A stretch of DNA of 64,000 nt. Origin: an uncultured Anaerolineae bacterium. Lineage in GTDB: Bacteria; Chloroflexota; Anaerolineae; J036; Brachytrichaceae. Position numbers and translations under genes: made by a program. Under the pieces are notes generated by a model, which was not told where the DNA came from, did not search any database, and worked only from the letters and a program-made list of their open reading frames with translations. Below are positions 35,797 through 44,587 of the stretch, piece after piece. Position 1 is the first letter of the stretch, and every line of letters starts with the position of its first letter. The DNA lies in NCBI GenBank assembly GCA_937927775.1, contig CALBEF010000040.1, positions 20,957 to 84,956 on the forward strand. The letters run 5' to 3'.

Positions 35797-36294
35797 ATGG
35801 AAGGCATGGTTGAGGTCAAAATCGAGAGCATCCGCGTCAGCCTGATGTCGCAGTACCGGGTTGTGATTCTGAAGGATCTAACCAGCAATCGCTATCTGCC
35901 CATCTGGATCGGCCCCTACGAAGCGGATGCCATCACCATCCACTTGCAGGAGGTCCAGGTCCCGCGCCCGCTCACGCACGATCTGATCGTCAAAATCATC
36001 GAGGAGTTGGACGCCAGAGTCGAGCGCGTCTACGTGAGCGACCTGAACAACGACACGTTCTACGCCCGCATCGTCCTGAAGGTGAAAGACAGGGAAATCA
36101 GCATCGATTCGCGCCCGAGCGACGCCGTTGCCATCGCCGTGCGGGCGGAGTGCCCCATCTACGTCAACGAAGAAGTCATGGAGCGCGCCGGCGTGACGCC
36201 CGAGGAAGAAGGCACTGTGCCGGATGAAGACCTGGGCGCGTTCAAAGACTTCATCGGCTCCCTCGACCTGGATGACCTCGACAAGAGTCAATAA
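35797..36294 (+). CDS. Bifunctional nuclease domain (DUF151) protein
   Basis: VVILKDLTSNRYLPIWIGPYEADAITIHLQEVQVPRPLTHDL, RPSDAVAIAVRAECPIYVNEEVMERAG. Confidence 0.93.
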   Translation: MEGMVEVKIESIRVSLMSQYRVVILKDLTSNRYLPIWIGPYEADAITIHLQEVQVPRPLTHDLIVKIIEELDARVERVYVSDLNNDTFYARIVLKVKDREISIDSRPSDAVAIAVRAECPIYVNEEVMERAGVTPEEEGTVPDEDLGAFKDFIGSLDLDDLDKSQ

Positions 36295-36330
36295 GGCGCG
36301 TCTCTGCGTCGCCATGTGGCCTGTTCACGC

Positions 36331-36367
36331 CTCCGCCGAGTGATGATCGCCCGGCGGAGTTTGTTTG
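36331..36367 (+). terminator. Probable intrinsic terminator
   Basis: CTCCGCCG-N13-CGGCGGAG followed by TTTGTTTG. Confidence 0.7.
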
Positions 36368-36400
36368 CCGACCGTGTGAGAGACCGCGCGGGAGACCTCA

Positions 36401-37912
36401 GTGTCCCTGCCTGATCCGTTCACAACAGTCCTGCTGGCGGTCAATATCGGCGCGGCGTTCATGGTGGCGGTGTACGCCGCGCACCAGGGCGTGTTGCTGT
36501 TCCTGTTTCTCCGCGCCTGCCGCCGGCCTCGCATTCTACCTGCCCAGTCTCCTCCCGGCGAAGACTGGCCCTGTGTCACCGTGCAGGCCCCGCTCTACAA
36601 CGAACGCTTCGTGGCGCAGCGCCTGATTGCGGCATTGAGCGCCCTCGATTACCCGCGCGATCGTCTCCAGATTCAAATCCTGGACGATTCGACAGACGAC
36701 ACGCCGCGCATCGTTCGGGCGGCTGTCGATGCCGCCGCAGCCGCCGGCGCGCCCATCGAGCTGATTCACCGCGATCATCGCGCCGGCTTCAAAGGCGGCG
36801 CGCTGGCCGATGGCCTGCGCGCGGCGCGCGGCGAACTCATCGCCGTCTTCGACGCCGACTTCGCGCCGCGCGCCGATTTTCTGCGCCGGCTCTGCGCGCC
36901 CTCAGGCCCGTTCAGCGACCCGGCTGTTGGATTCGTTCAGACGCGCTGGGGGTATCTCAACCGCGACGATAGCGCCCTGACCCGCGCTCAGGCGCTGCTG
37001 CTCGACATGCACTTTGGCGTCGATCAGCCGGCGCGCAGCGCCTGGCGGCTGCTGATGAACTTCAACGGATCGGGCGGGGTGTGGCGGCGGGCCTGCATCG
37101 ACGACGCCGGCGGCTGGCAGTTCGACACGCTGACCGAAGACCTGGACTTGAGCTACCGCGCCCAGATTCGCGGCTGGCGCGGCGTGTATGCGCCGGACGT
37201 TGTCGCGCCCGGCGACCTGCCGCAGGGGGTGACCTCCTTCAAGCGTCAGCAGGCGCGCTGGGCGCGCGGCACCGCGCAGTGCCTGCGCAAACTGGCGGCG
37301 CGCCTGTTGCGCAGCGCATGCTCCCCGGCGCGCAAAGCAGCCGGCCTGATGCACCTGAGCGGCTACATGACCTATCCGTTTCTGCTCCTGCTGGCAATCA
37401 GCTCGCCGCTGCTGGCTATCGAGACCCACGGCGAGCGCGTTATACCGGGCTGGATGAGCCTGATCAGCCTGGCCGGCCTGTTGCCGATGGTGTCCATGTT
37501 TGTGGCGCACCGGCAGCAGGGCAGGTCTGCGCGTGTGTTTGCGCGTGATTTGCCGGTTGCCATCATGCTGGGGATCGGTCTGACCTGGTCGAACACCGTT
37601 GCCATGCTGGCCGGGCTGACCAGCCGGGTGTCGGGCGTTTTTGCGCGCACGCCGAAGGCCGCGCCTGGCATGGCAGATGGCGATGGGGACGCTCACACAG
37701 AGAGTTACAACGAGACGCCGGACTGGACGATGGCCGCCGAGTTTTGTCTGGCGCTCTATGTGCTGGGGGTGTGCCTGGCGCTGGCGCGGTTAGGCGAATG
37801 GCTGGCTGTCCTTCCGCTGCTGCTCTACGGGCTGAGTTTTGCCGGGGTCGCCCTCAGCCAGGTTGCGCCAATGGCCCGGCGCAAATTGCGCCGGCGGCAG
37901 ACCGCGCAGTAG
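36401..37912 (+). CDS. Glycosyltransferase family 2 (cellulose synthase-like)
   Basis: VTVQAPLYNERFVAQRLIAAL, IQILDDSTDDTPRIV, FDADFAPRADFL, DTLTEDLDLSYRAQIRGW, RQQARWARGTAQCLRK. Confidence 0.92.
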   Translation: MSLPDPFTTVLLAVNIGAAFMVAVYAAHQGVLLFLFLRACRRPRILPAQSPPGEDWPCVTVQAPLYNERFVAQRLIAALSALDYPRDRLQIQILDDSTDDTPRIVRAAVDAAAAAGAPIELIHRDHRAGFKGGALADGLRAARGELIAVFDADFAPRADFLRRLCAPSGPFSDPAVGFVQTRWGYLNRDDSALTRAQALLLDMHFGVDQPARSAWRLLMNFNGSGGVWRRACIDDAGGWQFDTLTEDLDLSYRAQIRGWRGVYAPDVVAPGDLPQGVTSFKRQQARWARGTAQCLRKLAARLLRSACSPARKAAGLMHLSGYMTYPFLLLLAISSPLLAIETHGERVIPGWMSLISLAGLLPMVSMFVAHRQQGRSARVFARDLPVAIMLGIGLTWSNTVAMLAGLTSRVSGVFARTPKAAPGMADGDGDAHTESYNETPDWTMAAEFCLALYVLGVCLALARLGEWLAVLPLLLYGLSFAGVALSQVAPMARRKLRRRQTAQ

Positions 37913-37937
37913 AGACGTTGCATTGCAACGTCTCTAC
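37909..37937. repeat. REP-like perfect palindrome GTAGAGACGTTGCA-T-TGCAACGTCTCTAC
   Basis: 14-bp perfect arms with 1-nt centre; contains TAG stops of both convergent genes. Confidence 0.95.
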
Positions 37938-39064
37938 GTTGTCGCCAGCAGGCGACGCAAGTCCGAACGGTCGCCGTCGCCGCCCAACTGCGCGATCGCC
38001 TCGGCCGAGACGCCGCGCGCCAACAGGGGCCGCGCAATGTCTTCCATGAGGTCGGGCACGTAGGCCCTGGCGATCACAAATGGCCGGCTGGCCGCCACGA
38101 TTTGATACGCCCCCAGGCTGGCCGGGATGACGAGCGACTCGCCGGCAACCAGCGGCATCAGCCGGCCCGCGCCGTGCACGACGCTGCCTTCCCCGCGCAA
38201 TGCCGTCAGGGTGTGAAAACTCGCGCCGGTGGTCTGCTGCGCGCTGGCGCTGACGATGGTGAGGATCTCGCCGGCAAAGTGGCGCGTGGCGGCGATACAG
38301 GCCCGTTTGACGCCGGCATCGCTGAGCACCACCGGCTCGATGGTGTGGCGCTCGAACGGAGTGAGATCGGCCACTTCAATCGACTGGTCGATGTGCAGCG
38401 CGCGGGGCCGGCCATTCTCCAGCCGGCCCCAGTCATACAGGCGATAGGTGAGATCGGAGAACTGCTGCAACTCGTACACCAGCATCCCCGCGCCCAGCGC
38501 GTGCACCGTGCCCGGCGTGTTCAGCACCACGTCGCCCGGCTTGACCGGCACAGTCTCCAGTGCATCCGCCAGCCGGCCCTCGGCGATCACCTGGCGCAAC
38601 GTGTCGCGCGACATGCGGCGCTTGAAGCCATGGATGATCTGCGCGCCGGGTTCGGCCTCCAGCACATACCACACCTCGCACTTGCCAAACGGCTGCCCCT
38701 CGCGCGCGCGGGCATAGGCGTCATCGGGGTGAACCTGCACGGAGAGCGCATCAGCCGCGTCGAGCAGTTTGATGAGCAGCGGGAAGCGGCAGATTGCGGC
38801 TGCGCCGTTCGGCGACGCTTCACAGCCGGCAGCCTGGCCCAGCGTTCCCAGAACGCCGGCCGGGTCGCGGCGGACGATCTCGCTCAGAGGCAGGCCATCC
38901 AGCGCGCCTCCTGAAACAACAACGCTGTCCTCGATCAGCCATGCTTCGCCGATGCGCCGTTGCGAGTCCCCAACGCGGTACATGCGCCCCAGGCGTCTGC
39001 CGCCCCATATCTTGTCCCTGAGGTCTGGTCTGAACTTCAACGGCTGATCTGGTTCTTCGCTCAT
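37934..39064 (-). CDS. manA: Mannose-6-phosphate isomerase, class I
   Basis: LKFRPDLRDKIWGGRRLG, LIKLLDAADALSVQVHPDDAYA, GKCEVWYVLEAEPGAQIIHGF, NTPGTVHALGAGMLVYELQQFSDLTYRLYDWGR. Confidence 0.93.
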   Translation of the reverse strand: MSEEPDQPLKFRPDLRDKIWGGRRLGRMYRVGDSQRRIGEAWLIEDSVVVSGGALDGLPLSEIVRRDPAGVLGTLGQAAGCEASPNGAAAICRFPLLIKLLDAADALSVQVHPDDAYARAREGQPFGKCEVWYVLEAEPGAQIIHGFKRRMSRDTLRQVIAEGRLADALETVPVKPGDVVLNTPGTVHALGAGMLVYELQQFSDLTYRLYDWGRLENGRPRALHIDQSIEVADLTPFERHTIEPVVLSDAGVKRACIAATRHFAGEILTIVSASAQQTTGASFHTLTALRGEGSVVHGAGRLMPLVAGESLVIPASLGAYQIVAASRPFVIARAYVPDLMEDIARPLLARGVSAEAIAQLGGDGDRSDLRRLLATT

Positions 39065-40116
39065 ATCTGATTCCATGCAGGGTGGATGAGTGGCACTGGC
39101 GCCGGATCGATGTCCGACATGATGGCGGTGTAATAAGCGGTCCAATCGCCGAAGTATGCCAGCGAACAGGCCTGGGCCAGTGGGCTGGCCCCTCTGGCGC
39201 GCGCGGTGTCCTGGTTGAGGCCGGCTTCGAGCATGAGCGTCGTCGTCAAATCGTAGCGGGCGGCCACGCGCGGGTCATCGCACGCTCCGCGCAGCGCGAT
39301 GACGATGCTCTTTTGCCACACTGCATCCGGCCGTTCATAGCCGAGCATCGAGCCATGATTGGCGCTGGGCATTTCGTCGCGCACGGCGGCGGTTTTGGCA
39401 ATGTGGTTCAACTGCAACTTCCAGTAAGCCGCCACCGGCGCCAGAATGCCCGCCCCGACGATGATGGGCAGGCGGCCTGTGAATTGTCCGGCCAGCCGTT
39501 TTGACGGGTTGCGGACGGCCGGGCTGTCCGGGCCGATGGCGCGCGCCGCCTCGCGCATGACGGACACGGCCTCGGCGACGGCCTCGCCGGGGTCGGGGAT
39601 CAGCCACAGTTCAGCGAGGATGCCGAGCAACAGAAAGACCTGCCACAGGCCGGTCTGATGCGCCGGCGTTGTGAAAGGCGGCCAGTAGCGCGGCGCGCCG
39701 GTTGGTGATGCGCGCAAGGCCATGTCTCCGCCAGGGCAGATGACGAGCGCGCTGCACCGGCGCCGGCCGGCTTCATCCAGCGCGCTGAGCGGCTCGTCGT
39801 CGGCGCCGGTTGCCGAGGATGCGATGACCAGGGTATCCGGCCCGCTGGCGAAGGCCGGCAGGTCATAGTCGCGCCACACGCTGAGGGACAGCGGCAATTC
39901 ACGCGCGTAGCGCGCGCGAACCACGTCGCCCGCCACGGCTGCGTGCCCCATGCCGGCAAACACCACGCGGCGCGCGCGGCGGAAGGCGTCGGGCAGGGCC
40001 AGCGACCGGCCGGCCGCATACGCAGCCTCGCACCAGTCTGGCGACTGGCGTATGGCCTCGCGGACGCGCGACGGATCGAGCGTTTCGTAGGATGCCGGGG
40101 CGTCGAGATTGCTCAC
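39061..40116 (-). CDS. SIS-domain bifunctional phosphoglucose/phosphomannose isomerase-like
   Basis: VVFAGMGHAAVAGDVVRARYARELPLSLSVWRDYDLPAFASGPDTLVIASSATGADDE, IIVGAGILAPVAAYWKLQLNHIAKTAA. Confidence 0.85.
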   Translation of the reverse strand: MSNLDAPASYETLDPSRVREAIRQSPDWCEAAYAAGRSLALPDAFRRARRVVFAGMGHAAVAGDVVRARYARELPLSLSVWRDYDLPAFASGPDTLVIASSATGADDEPLSALDEAGRRRCSALVICPGGDMALRASPTGAPRYWPPFTTPAHQTGLWQVFLLLGILAELWLIPDPGEAVAEAVSVMREAARAIGPDSPAVRNPSKRLAGQFTGRLPIIVGAGILAPVAAYWKLQLNHIAKTAAVRDEMPSANHGSMLGYERPDAVWQKSIVIALRGACDDPRVAARYDLTTTLMLEAGLNQDTARARGASPLAQACSLAYFGDWTAYYTAIMSDIDPAPVPLIHPAWNQI

Positions 40117-40119
40117 CGT

Positions 40120-40971
40120 TCAGAAGTCCTCGCGGCGCTCCGCCGGCTCGGCTGAAGCGTGCAGCAGGGCAGTCACATCGCGCTTGTTCCAGCCGGCCTG
40201 CTCGGCCACGTCTCTGACGGCGTCGCGGCGTGTAGCGCCGGCGGCGAGCCGGGCGTTCAGCGCGTTGAGCACCTGCGCTTCTGACCATGTTTCTGCCGGC
40301 TGGGGCGCGGCGCCTTCCAGCACCAGCACATACTCGCCGCGCGGCGTGTGACTGCGCAGATAGTCGCGCGCCGTCTCGCACGTGCCGCGCCAGACCGATT
40401 CGAACATTTTTGTCAATTCGCAGGCAATCACCAGCCGGCGCGATGGAAAGGCATCGGCCAGCACGGCGACCGTTTTCGCCAGGCGATGCGGCGCTTCATA
40501 CAGCACAATCGTGCGCCTTTCGCGGCCCATCTCCTCGATCCAGCGCGCCAGCGCAGCAGGCTTGCGCGGCGCAAAGCCCTCGAACACAAACGCATGGGTG
40601 GGCAGGCCGGACACGGTGAGCGCGCTGATGGCGGCGCACGCGCCAGGGATGGCGGTCACGGTGTGTCCGCGCGCGATTGCCGCGACGACCAGTTCATAGC
40701 CGGGATCGGAAATGCCGGGCGTGCCGGCGTCGCTCACCAGCGCCACATCGCCCGCATCCAGCGCCGCCAGGATCGTGTCCAGCTTGCCCAGTTTGTTGTG
40801 CTCGTGATAGCTCGTCATCGGCGCGCTGATCTGATAGCGGTCGAGCAGCACGCGCGTGGTGCGCGTGTCCTCGGCGGCAATCAACGGCGCCTCGCGCAGC
40901 ACGCGGATCGCGCGCAATGTCATGTCTTCCAGATTGCCGATGGGCGTGGCAACGAGGTAGAGCGTGGACAT
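40120..40971 (-). CDS. rsmI: 16S rRNA (cytidine(1402)-2'-O)-methyltransferase
   Basis: MSTLYLVATPIGNLEDMTLRAIRVLREAPLIAAEDTRTTRVLLDRY, VALVSDAGTPGISDPGYELV, IPGACAAISALTVSGLPT. Confidence 0.95.
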   Translation of the reverse strand: MSTLYLVATPIGNLEDMTLRAIRVLREAPLIAAEDTRTTRVLLDRYQISAPMTSYHEHNKLGKLDTILAALDAGDVALVSDAGTPGISDPGYELVVAAIARGHTVTAIPGACAAISALTVSGLPTHAFVFEGFAPRKPAALARWIEEMGRERRTIVLYEAPHRLAKTVAVLADAFPSRRLVIACELTKMFESVWRGTCETARDYLRSHTPRGEYVLVLEGAAPQPAETWSEAQVLNALNARLAAGATRRDAVRDVAEQAGWNKRDVTALLHASAEPAERREDF

Positions 40972-40978
40972 GAGAGGA

Positions 40979-41020
40979 ATTGACGATTGGTGATTGACGA
41001 TTGACGATTGACGATTGGCA
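40979..41020. repeat. Heptamer array, 6 units of ATTGACG/ATTGGTG
   Basis: attgacg-attggtg-attgacg-attgacg-attgacg-attggca upstream of rsmI. Confidence 0.95.
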
Positions 41021-41026
41021 AAGGGC

Positions 41027-42085
41027 CTATTGCGCAAACTTCTCGATGGTTGCTTTGGCTTTCAATGATTCGATCCAGCGATTCAGAGCGAGTTGCTGGA
41101 AATAAGCTGTGTCTTCGGCAGTCAGGGCGCGCGTCTGGCGCTCGACCACCCACACCAGGTGGAAGCCGATCGGGCTTTGCACGATCGGGCTGATCTCGTT
41201 GGGATTGAGCGCGAACGCGGCATCTTCCACTTCGGCCCACAGCACCGCGCCGGCGCCCCGGGTAAACCAGCCCAGGTCTCCTCCGTCGGGCCGGGTGCTG
41301 TCGTCGATGGACAGAGACTGGGCCAGGGCCGTGAATTTGGCGCCACCGGCCAGCCGGGTCTGCACGGCTCGCGCTTCCACCTCGGTTGCGACGACGATGT
41401 GATAGGCATGCACATACTCGGCGGTGCGAGGCAACTGGGCGAGCACGCGATCGCGCAGGGCATTCGCCATCAGTTCCTGACGCACCATGTCGCGCGCCTC
41501 ATTCTCGCTCTGATTATTGGCTGCCAGCCAGGCTTCGAACTCGCCACGACCGCCGCGTATGGCGATGAGCGCCTCGATCTCCTGATCGACCATTTGTTCT
41601 GTGATGGCGATGTTGTTCGCTCGCGCCTCCTGTTCGATGAGCGCCTGCTCGATCAATGCGTCCAGCACGTCATCCTTGAGTTGCGCGGCCAGCGCAAGAC
41701 CTTCCGCGCTGTCCGGCGCGGGGCCGGCGGGGTCAGAGGCCAGATAGCGGCGCAGCTCGCGCTCGAACTGCTCGCGGGTGATCTCGCGCCCGTTGACCCG
41801 CGCGGCAAGATGGTCGGTGGATAGCGGCGTGGCAGTCGGCTGCGCGTCGGAAGCCAGTATGATAACTGTGGGCGCCGGCTGTGGCGTGACGGTGGACATC
41901 TGCAGCGGCGTGGAGGTGAGATTCAGGACAACATTGATCGTGACGGTGGACAGAGGGCCGGCAGATTGCGCGCTGCCATCGGCGCATGACGCCAGCAGGA
42001 CTGCGAGGGGCAACCACACAGCCGCAACCCAGGCGCGATGGAGACCCGGCGCGCATTGCGCTGTTCGAGTGCGGGATGGGTTCAT
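41027..42085 (-). CDS. Peptidylprolyl isomerase/SurA-PrsA-like lipoprotein
   Basis: Lipobox VLLASCADG; VNGREITREQFERELRRYL; AYHIVVATEVEARAVQTRLAGGAKFTALAQSLSIDDSTRPDGGDLGWFTRG; VQSPIGFHLVWV. Confidence 0.9.
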   Translation of the reverse strand: MNPSRTRTAQCAPGLHRAWVAAVWLPLAVLLASCADGSAQSAGPLSTVTINVVLNLTSTPLQMSTVTPQPAPTVIILASDAQPTATPLSTDHLAARVNGREITREQFERELRRYLASDPAGPAPDSAEGLALAAQLKDDVLDALIEQALIEQEARANNIAITEQMVDQEIEALIAIRGGRGEFEAWLAANNQSENEARDMVRQELMANALRDRVLAQLPRTAEYVHAYHIVVATEVEARAVQTRLAGGAKFTALAQSLSIDDSTRPDGGDLGWFTRGAGAVLWAEVEDAAFALNPNEISPIVQSPIGFHLVWVVERQTRALTAEDTAYFQQLALNRWIESLKAKATIEKFAQ

Positions 42086-42128
42086 TTTCCGTTCAACTAT
42101 ACCAAAGCCCGTATACTTGCTTTCCAGC

Positions 42129-44540
42129 ATGGTTGCCCGGCGCGCGCATCTGATCATCCCCATCCGTATTCCCATCCTGCTGGCCATGCTCGGTCTGTTG
42201 ACGGCCCACGCCGCGCGCGCGGCCTGGCTTGGCGATCAGGATTTGTGGTGGGATGAGGGGCTGGCGGTGTGGGCGGTGCGACAGCCGCTCACGCAAACGA
42301 CGCTATGGACAGCCGGCGATGTCCATCCGCCACTCTACTTCTGGCTGCTGTGGGGATGGATGCGGCTGGGCGGCGACACCCCTTTTGCCATGCGCTATCT
42401 GACGCTGGTACTGGGTATGTTGACCGTTGCCGTCAGCTATGTGGCGGGGCGGCGGCTGGGAGGCGCATGGGCCGGCGCGCTGGCAGTCTGGATCACGGGC
42501 CTGTCGCGGTTGATGGTGTGGTGGTCGCAGGAAATGCGCATGTACATGCTGGCGGCCCTGCTGAGTCTTGTTGCGTTGTACTTCACGCTGCGCTTTCTGG
42601 ATGCTGCTCGGCGCCGCCCCGCGCCCCGATATTTATGGCGCGACCTCGCGCTGTATGCGCTGGCGGCCACCGGCGCGATGTACACCGTCTATCTCTCGGC
42701 GGCCAATCTGTTGCTGCTCAGTCTGACTGTGGCGCTGGCCGGCCTGGCTTCCATTCTGGCGCGCCGCTGGCGACAGGCTGCCCTGACGCTCGGCGGTTGG
42801 TTCGTCGCCAATCTGGCCGTCATCGCGCTGGTCATCCCGTGGCTGACGCTGGCATTCGACAGTATGCGAAGCTGGTCGGTGGCCACATCGACCTCGCTGC
42901 TGTTTCCATTTCAGTTGTACGGCGTGCTGCTGGCAACCGGCATCTCGACCGATCTGGATGCCGTGTCATGGACAGCGGCGCTGGCCGGCGGGATGCTCGC
43001 CATAGGGAGCGTGATTGCCTTCGCTGTGCGCATGCGCCGCCCGGCCCCGCCGACTGCGCAATTTCAGCCGGCCTGGTTAGTCGTTGCGTTGCTGGCGCTG
43101 ACCCTGGCGCTGCCCCCGCTCATCCTGTATGCGCTCACCCAACCGGGTCGGATGTTGTTCTACGTGCCGCGCCTGGAAGCGCGTTACTTCGTGCCGTTTG
43201 CGCCGTATCTGCTGACCGGCTTAGGCTGGGTGATTGTCCGCATCGCGCGCGCGCGGCGTTGGGCCGGGGCGATCGTTCTCCTTGTGATAGCCGGCTTATT
43301 CATCTGGAGCCTGCCCCAGTACTACGTCGGGCGTCATCTGAGTGATGGTTATCCGTCCCTCACGCGCACCCTGCGCGCTCATGCGCGGCCCGGCGATGGC
43401 GTGGCGCTCATTTCGGGCAGTCGCTTTCCTTTGTTCCTGTATGAATATGACCGGCGCGGGCTGGGCGGCTATCGCGCGCCGGTCGCGCAAATCCCCCGCG
43501 CGCATCCGATCCTGACGCCGGATACCGTTGAGTCCGAGCTTGCCCCGCTGTTGGGCGAGTTCAGCCGGCTATGGGTGGTGCTGGCCGATGCGCACATGGA
43601 AGACCCCGACGCGCTGGCGCTGCCGTGGTTGCAGGCGCGCCGCGCAACTCTGTTCGATCAGTATTTCAACAGCAATCGTCTGGTGCTGCTCGCTGCCGGG
43701 CCGGAAGATTTAACCCTTGCGCCGGCGGACGCGCGCCCGCAGTTTCGTCTCGCAACCGGCGGCCAAACGCGCGTGTTGGGCTACGACCTGCCGGTTCAGC
43801 GCGCCGTGCCCGGCCAAAGCGTGTATCAGGCGGTCTATGTTCAGCCGGCGGGCGAGCAGACAGCCCAGGTGTCCTGGCGACACGAGAGCGGCCGCGAGAT
43901 GATGCCGCAATCGGTCGCGCTGAGCGCAGCGCCCGGCGGCGTGGCGCGCTTCATTGTGGCCTTGCCCGTCTACTCCGCCACGCCGGCGGGGCCTTATCAA
44001 CTGGCGCTGCGCTGGGCGGATGGGAACACTGTGATGTTGCCGGGGCCGCGCGTGGACGGCACACGCCCCCTGCCTGCGCCGGGGCCACGCACGGAGCAGC
44101 CCGCGCAGGTCGGCCCGTTCGAGCTGCTTGGCTTTGCCGTTGAACCGGCCGGCGGCATTCTGTCGCCGGGCGGAACGTTGACCGTGCGTCTGGACTGGCG
44201 TATTCAACAGCCGCACGATGCGGATGCCATCCGCCAACACTACACGTTCTTTGTCCATCTGCTGGGCGAGCAATTCAACCCGGCCACAAATGGGCCGCTG
44301 TGGGCCGGCCAGGACAGCGAACCGCTCGGCGGCGGCCTGCCCACCACCCAGTGGTGGCCGAACGATGTGATTCGGGATGAGATGACGCTGACGCTGCCCG
44401 ACACACTCCCGCCAGGCGACTACCAGATCGAGATCGGCGCTTACCCCACCGGCGGGGCGGAACGCCTGGCCGTCAGCGGCGCCGGCGCGGATGAAGGCAA
44501 TCGGCGCGTGCTGTTGCAGGTCGCGCTTCGGGCGCGGTAA
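42129..44540 (+). CDS. Glycosyltransferase family 39-like multi-pass membrane protein
   Basis: DQDLWWDEGLAVWAVRQPLTQTTLWTAGDVHPPLYFWLLWGWMRLGG, GRRLGGAWAGALAVWI, many TM segments. Confidence 0.85.
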   Translation: MVARRAHLIIPIRIPILLAMLGLLTAHAARAAWLGDQDLWWDEGLAVWAVRQPLTQTTLWTAGDVHPPLYFWLLWGWMRLGGDTPFAMRYLTLVLGMLTVAVSYVAGRRLGGAWAGALAVWITGLSRLMVWWSQEMRMYMLAALLSLVALYFTLRFLDAARRRPAPRYLWRDLALYALAATGAMYTVYLSAANLLLLSLTVALAGLASILARRWRQAALTLGGWFVANLAVIALVIPWLTLAFDSMRSWSVATSTSLLFPFQLYGVLLATGISTDLDAVSWTAALAGGMLAIGSVIAFAVRMRRPAPPTAQFQPAWLVVALLALTLALPPLILYALTQPGRMLFYVPRLEARYFVPFAPYLLTGLGWVIVRIARARRWAGAIVLLVIAGLFIWSLPQYYVGRHLSDGYPSLTRTLRAHARPGDGVALISGSRFPLFLYEYDRRGLGGYRAPVAQIPRAHPILTPDTVESELAPLLGEFSRLWVVLADAHMEDPDALALPWLQARRATLFDQYFNSNRLVLLAAGPEDLTLAPADARPQFRLATGGQTRVLGYDLPVQRAVPGQSVYQAVYVQPAGEQTAQVSWRHESGREMMPQSVALSAAPGGVARFIVALPVYSATPAGPYQLALRWADGNTVMLPGPRVDGTRPLPAPGPRTEQPAQVGPFELLGFAVEPAGGILSPGGTLTVRLDWRIQQPHDADAIRQHYTFFVHLLGEQFNPATNGPLWAGQDSEPLGGGLPTTQWWPNDVIRDEMTLTLPDTLPPGDYQIEIGAYPTGGAERLAVSGAGADEGNRRVLLQVALRAR

Positions 44541-44545
44541 CGCGG

Positions 44546-44580
44546 CACATCCCCGGAATCTTCAAGATTCCGGGGATGTG
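44546..44580. terminator. Perfect 17-bp hairpin between convergent genes (terminator or REP-like)
   Basis: CACATCCCCGGAATCTT-C-AAGATTCCGGGGATGTG. Confidence 0.85.
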
Positions 44581-44587
44581 TCTTGCC

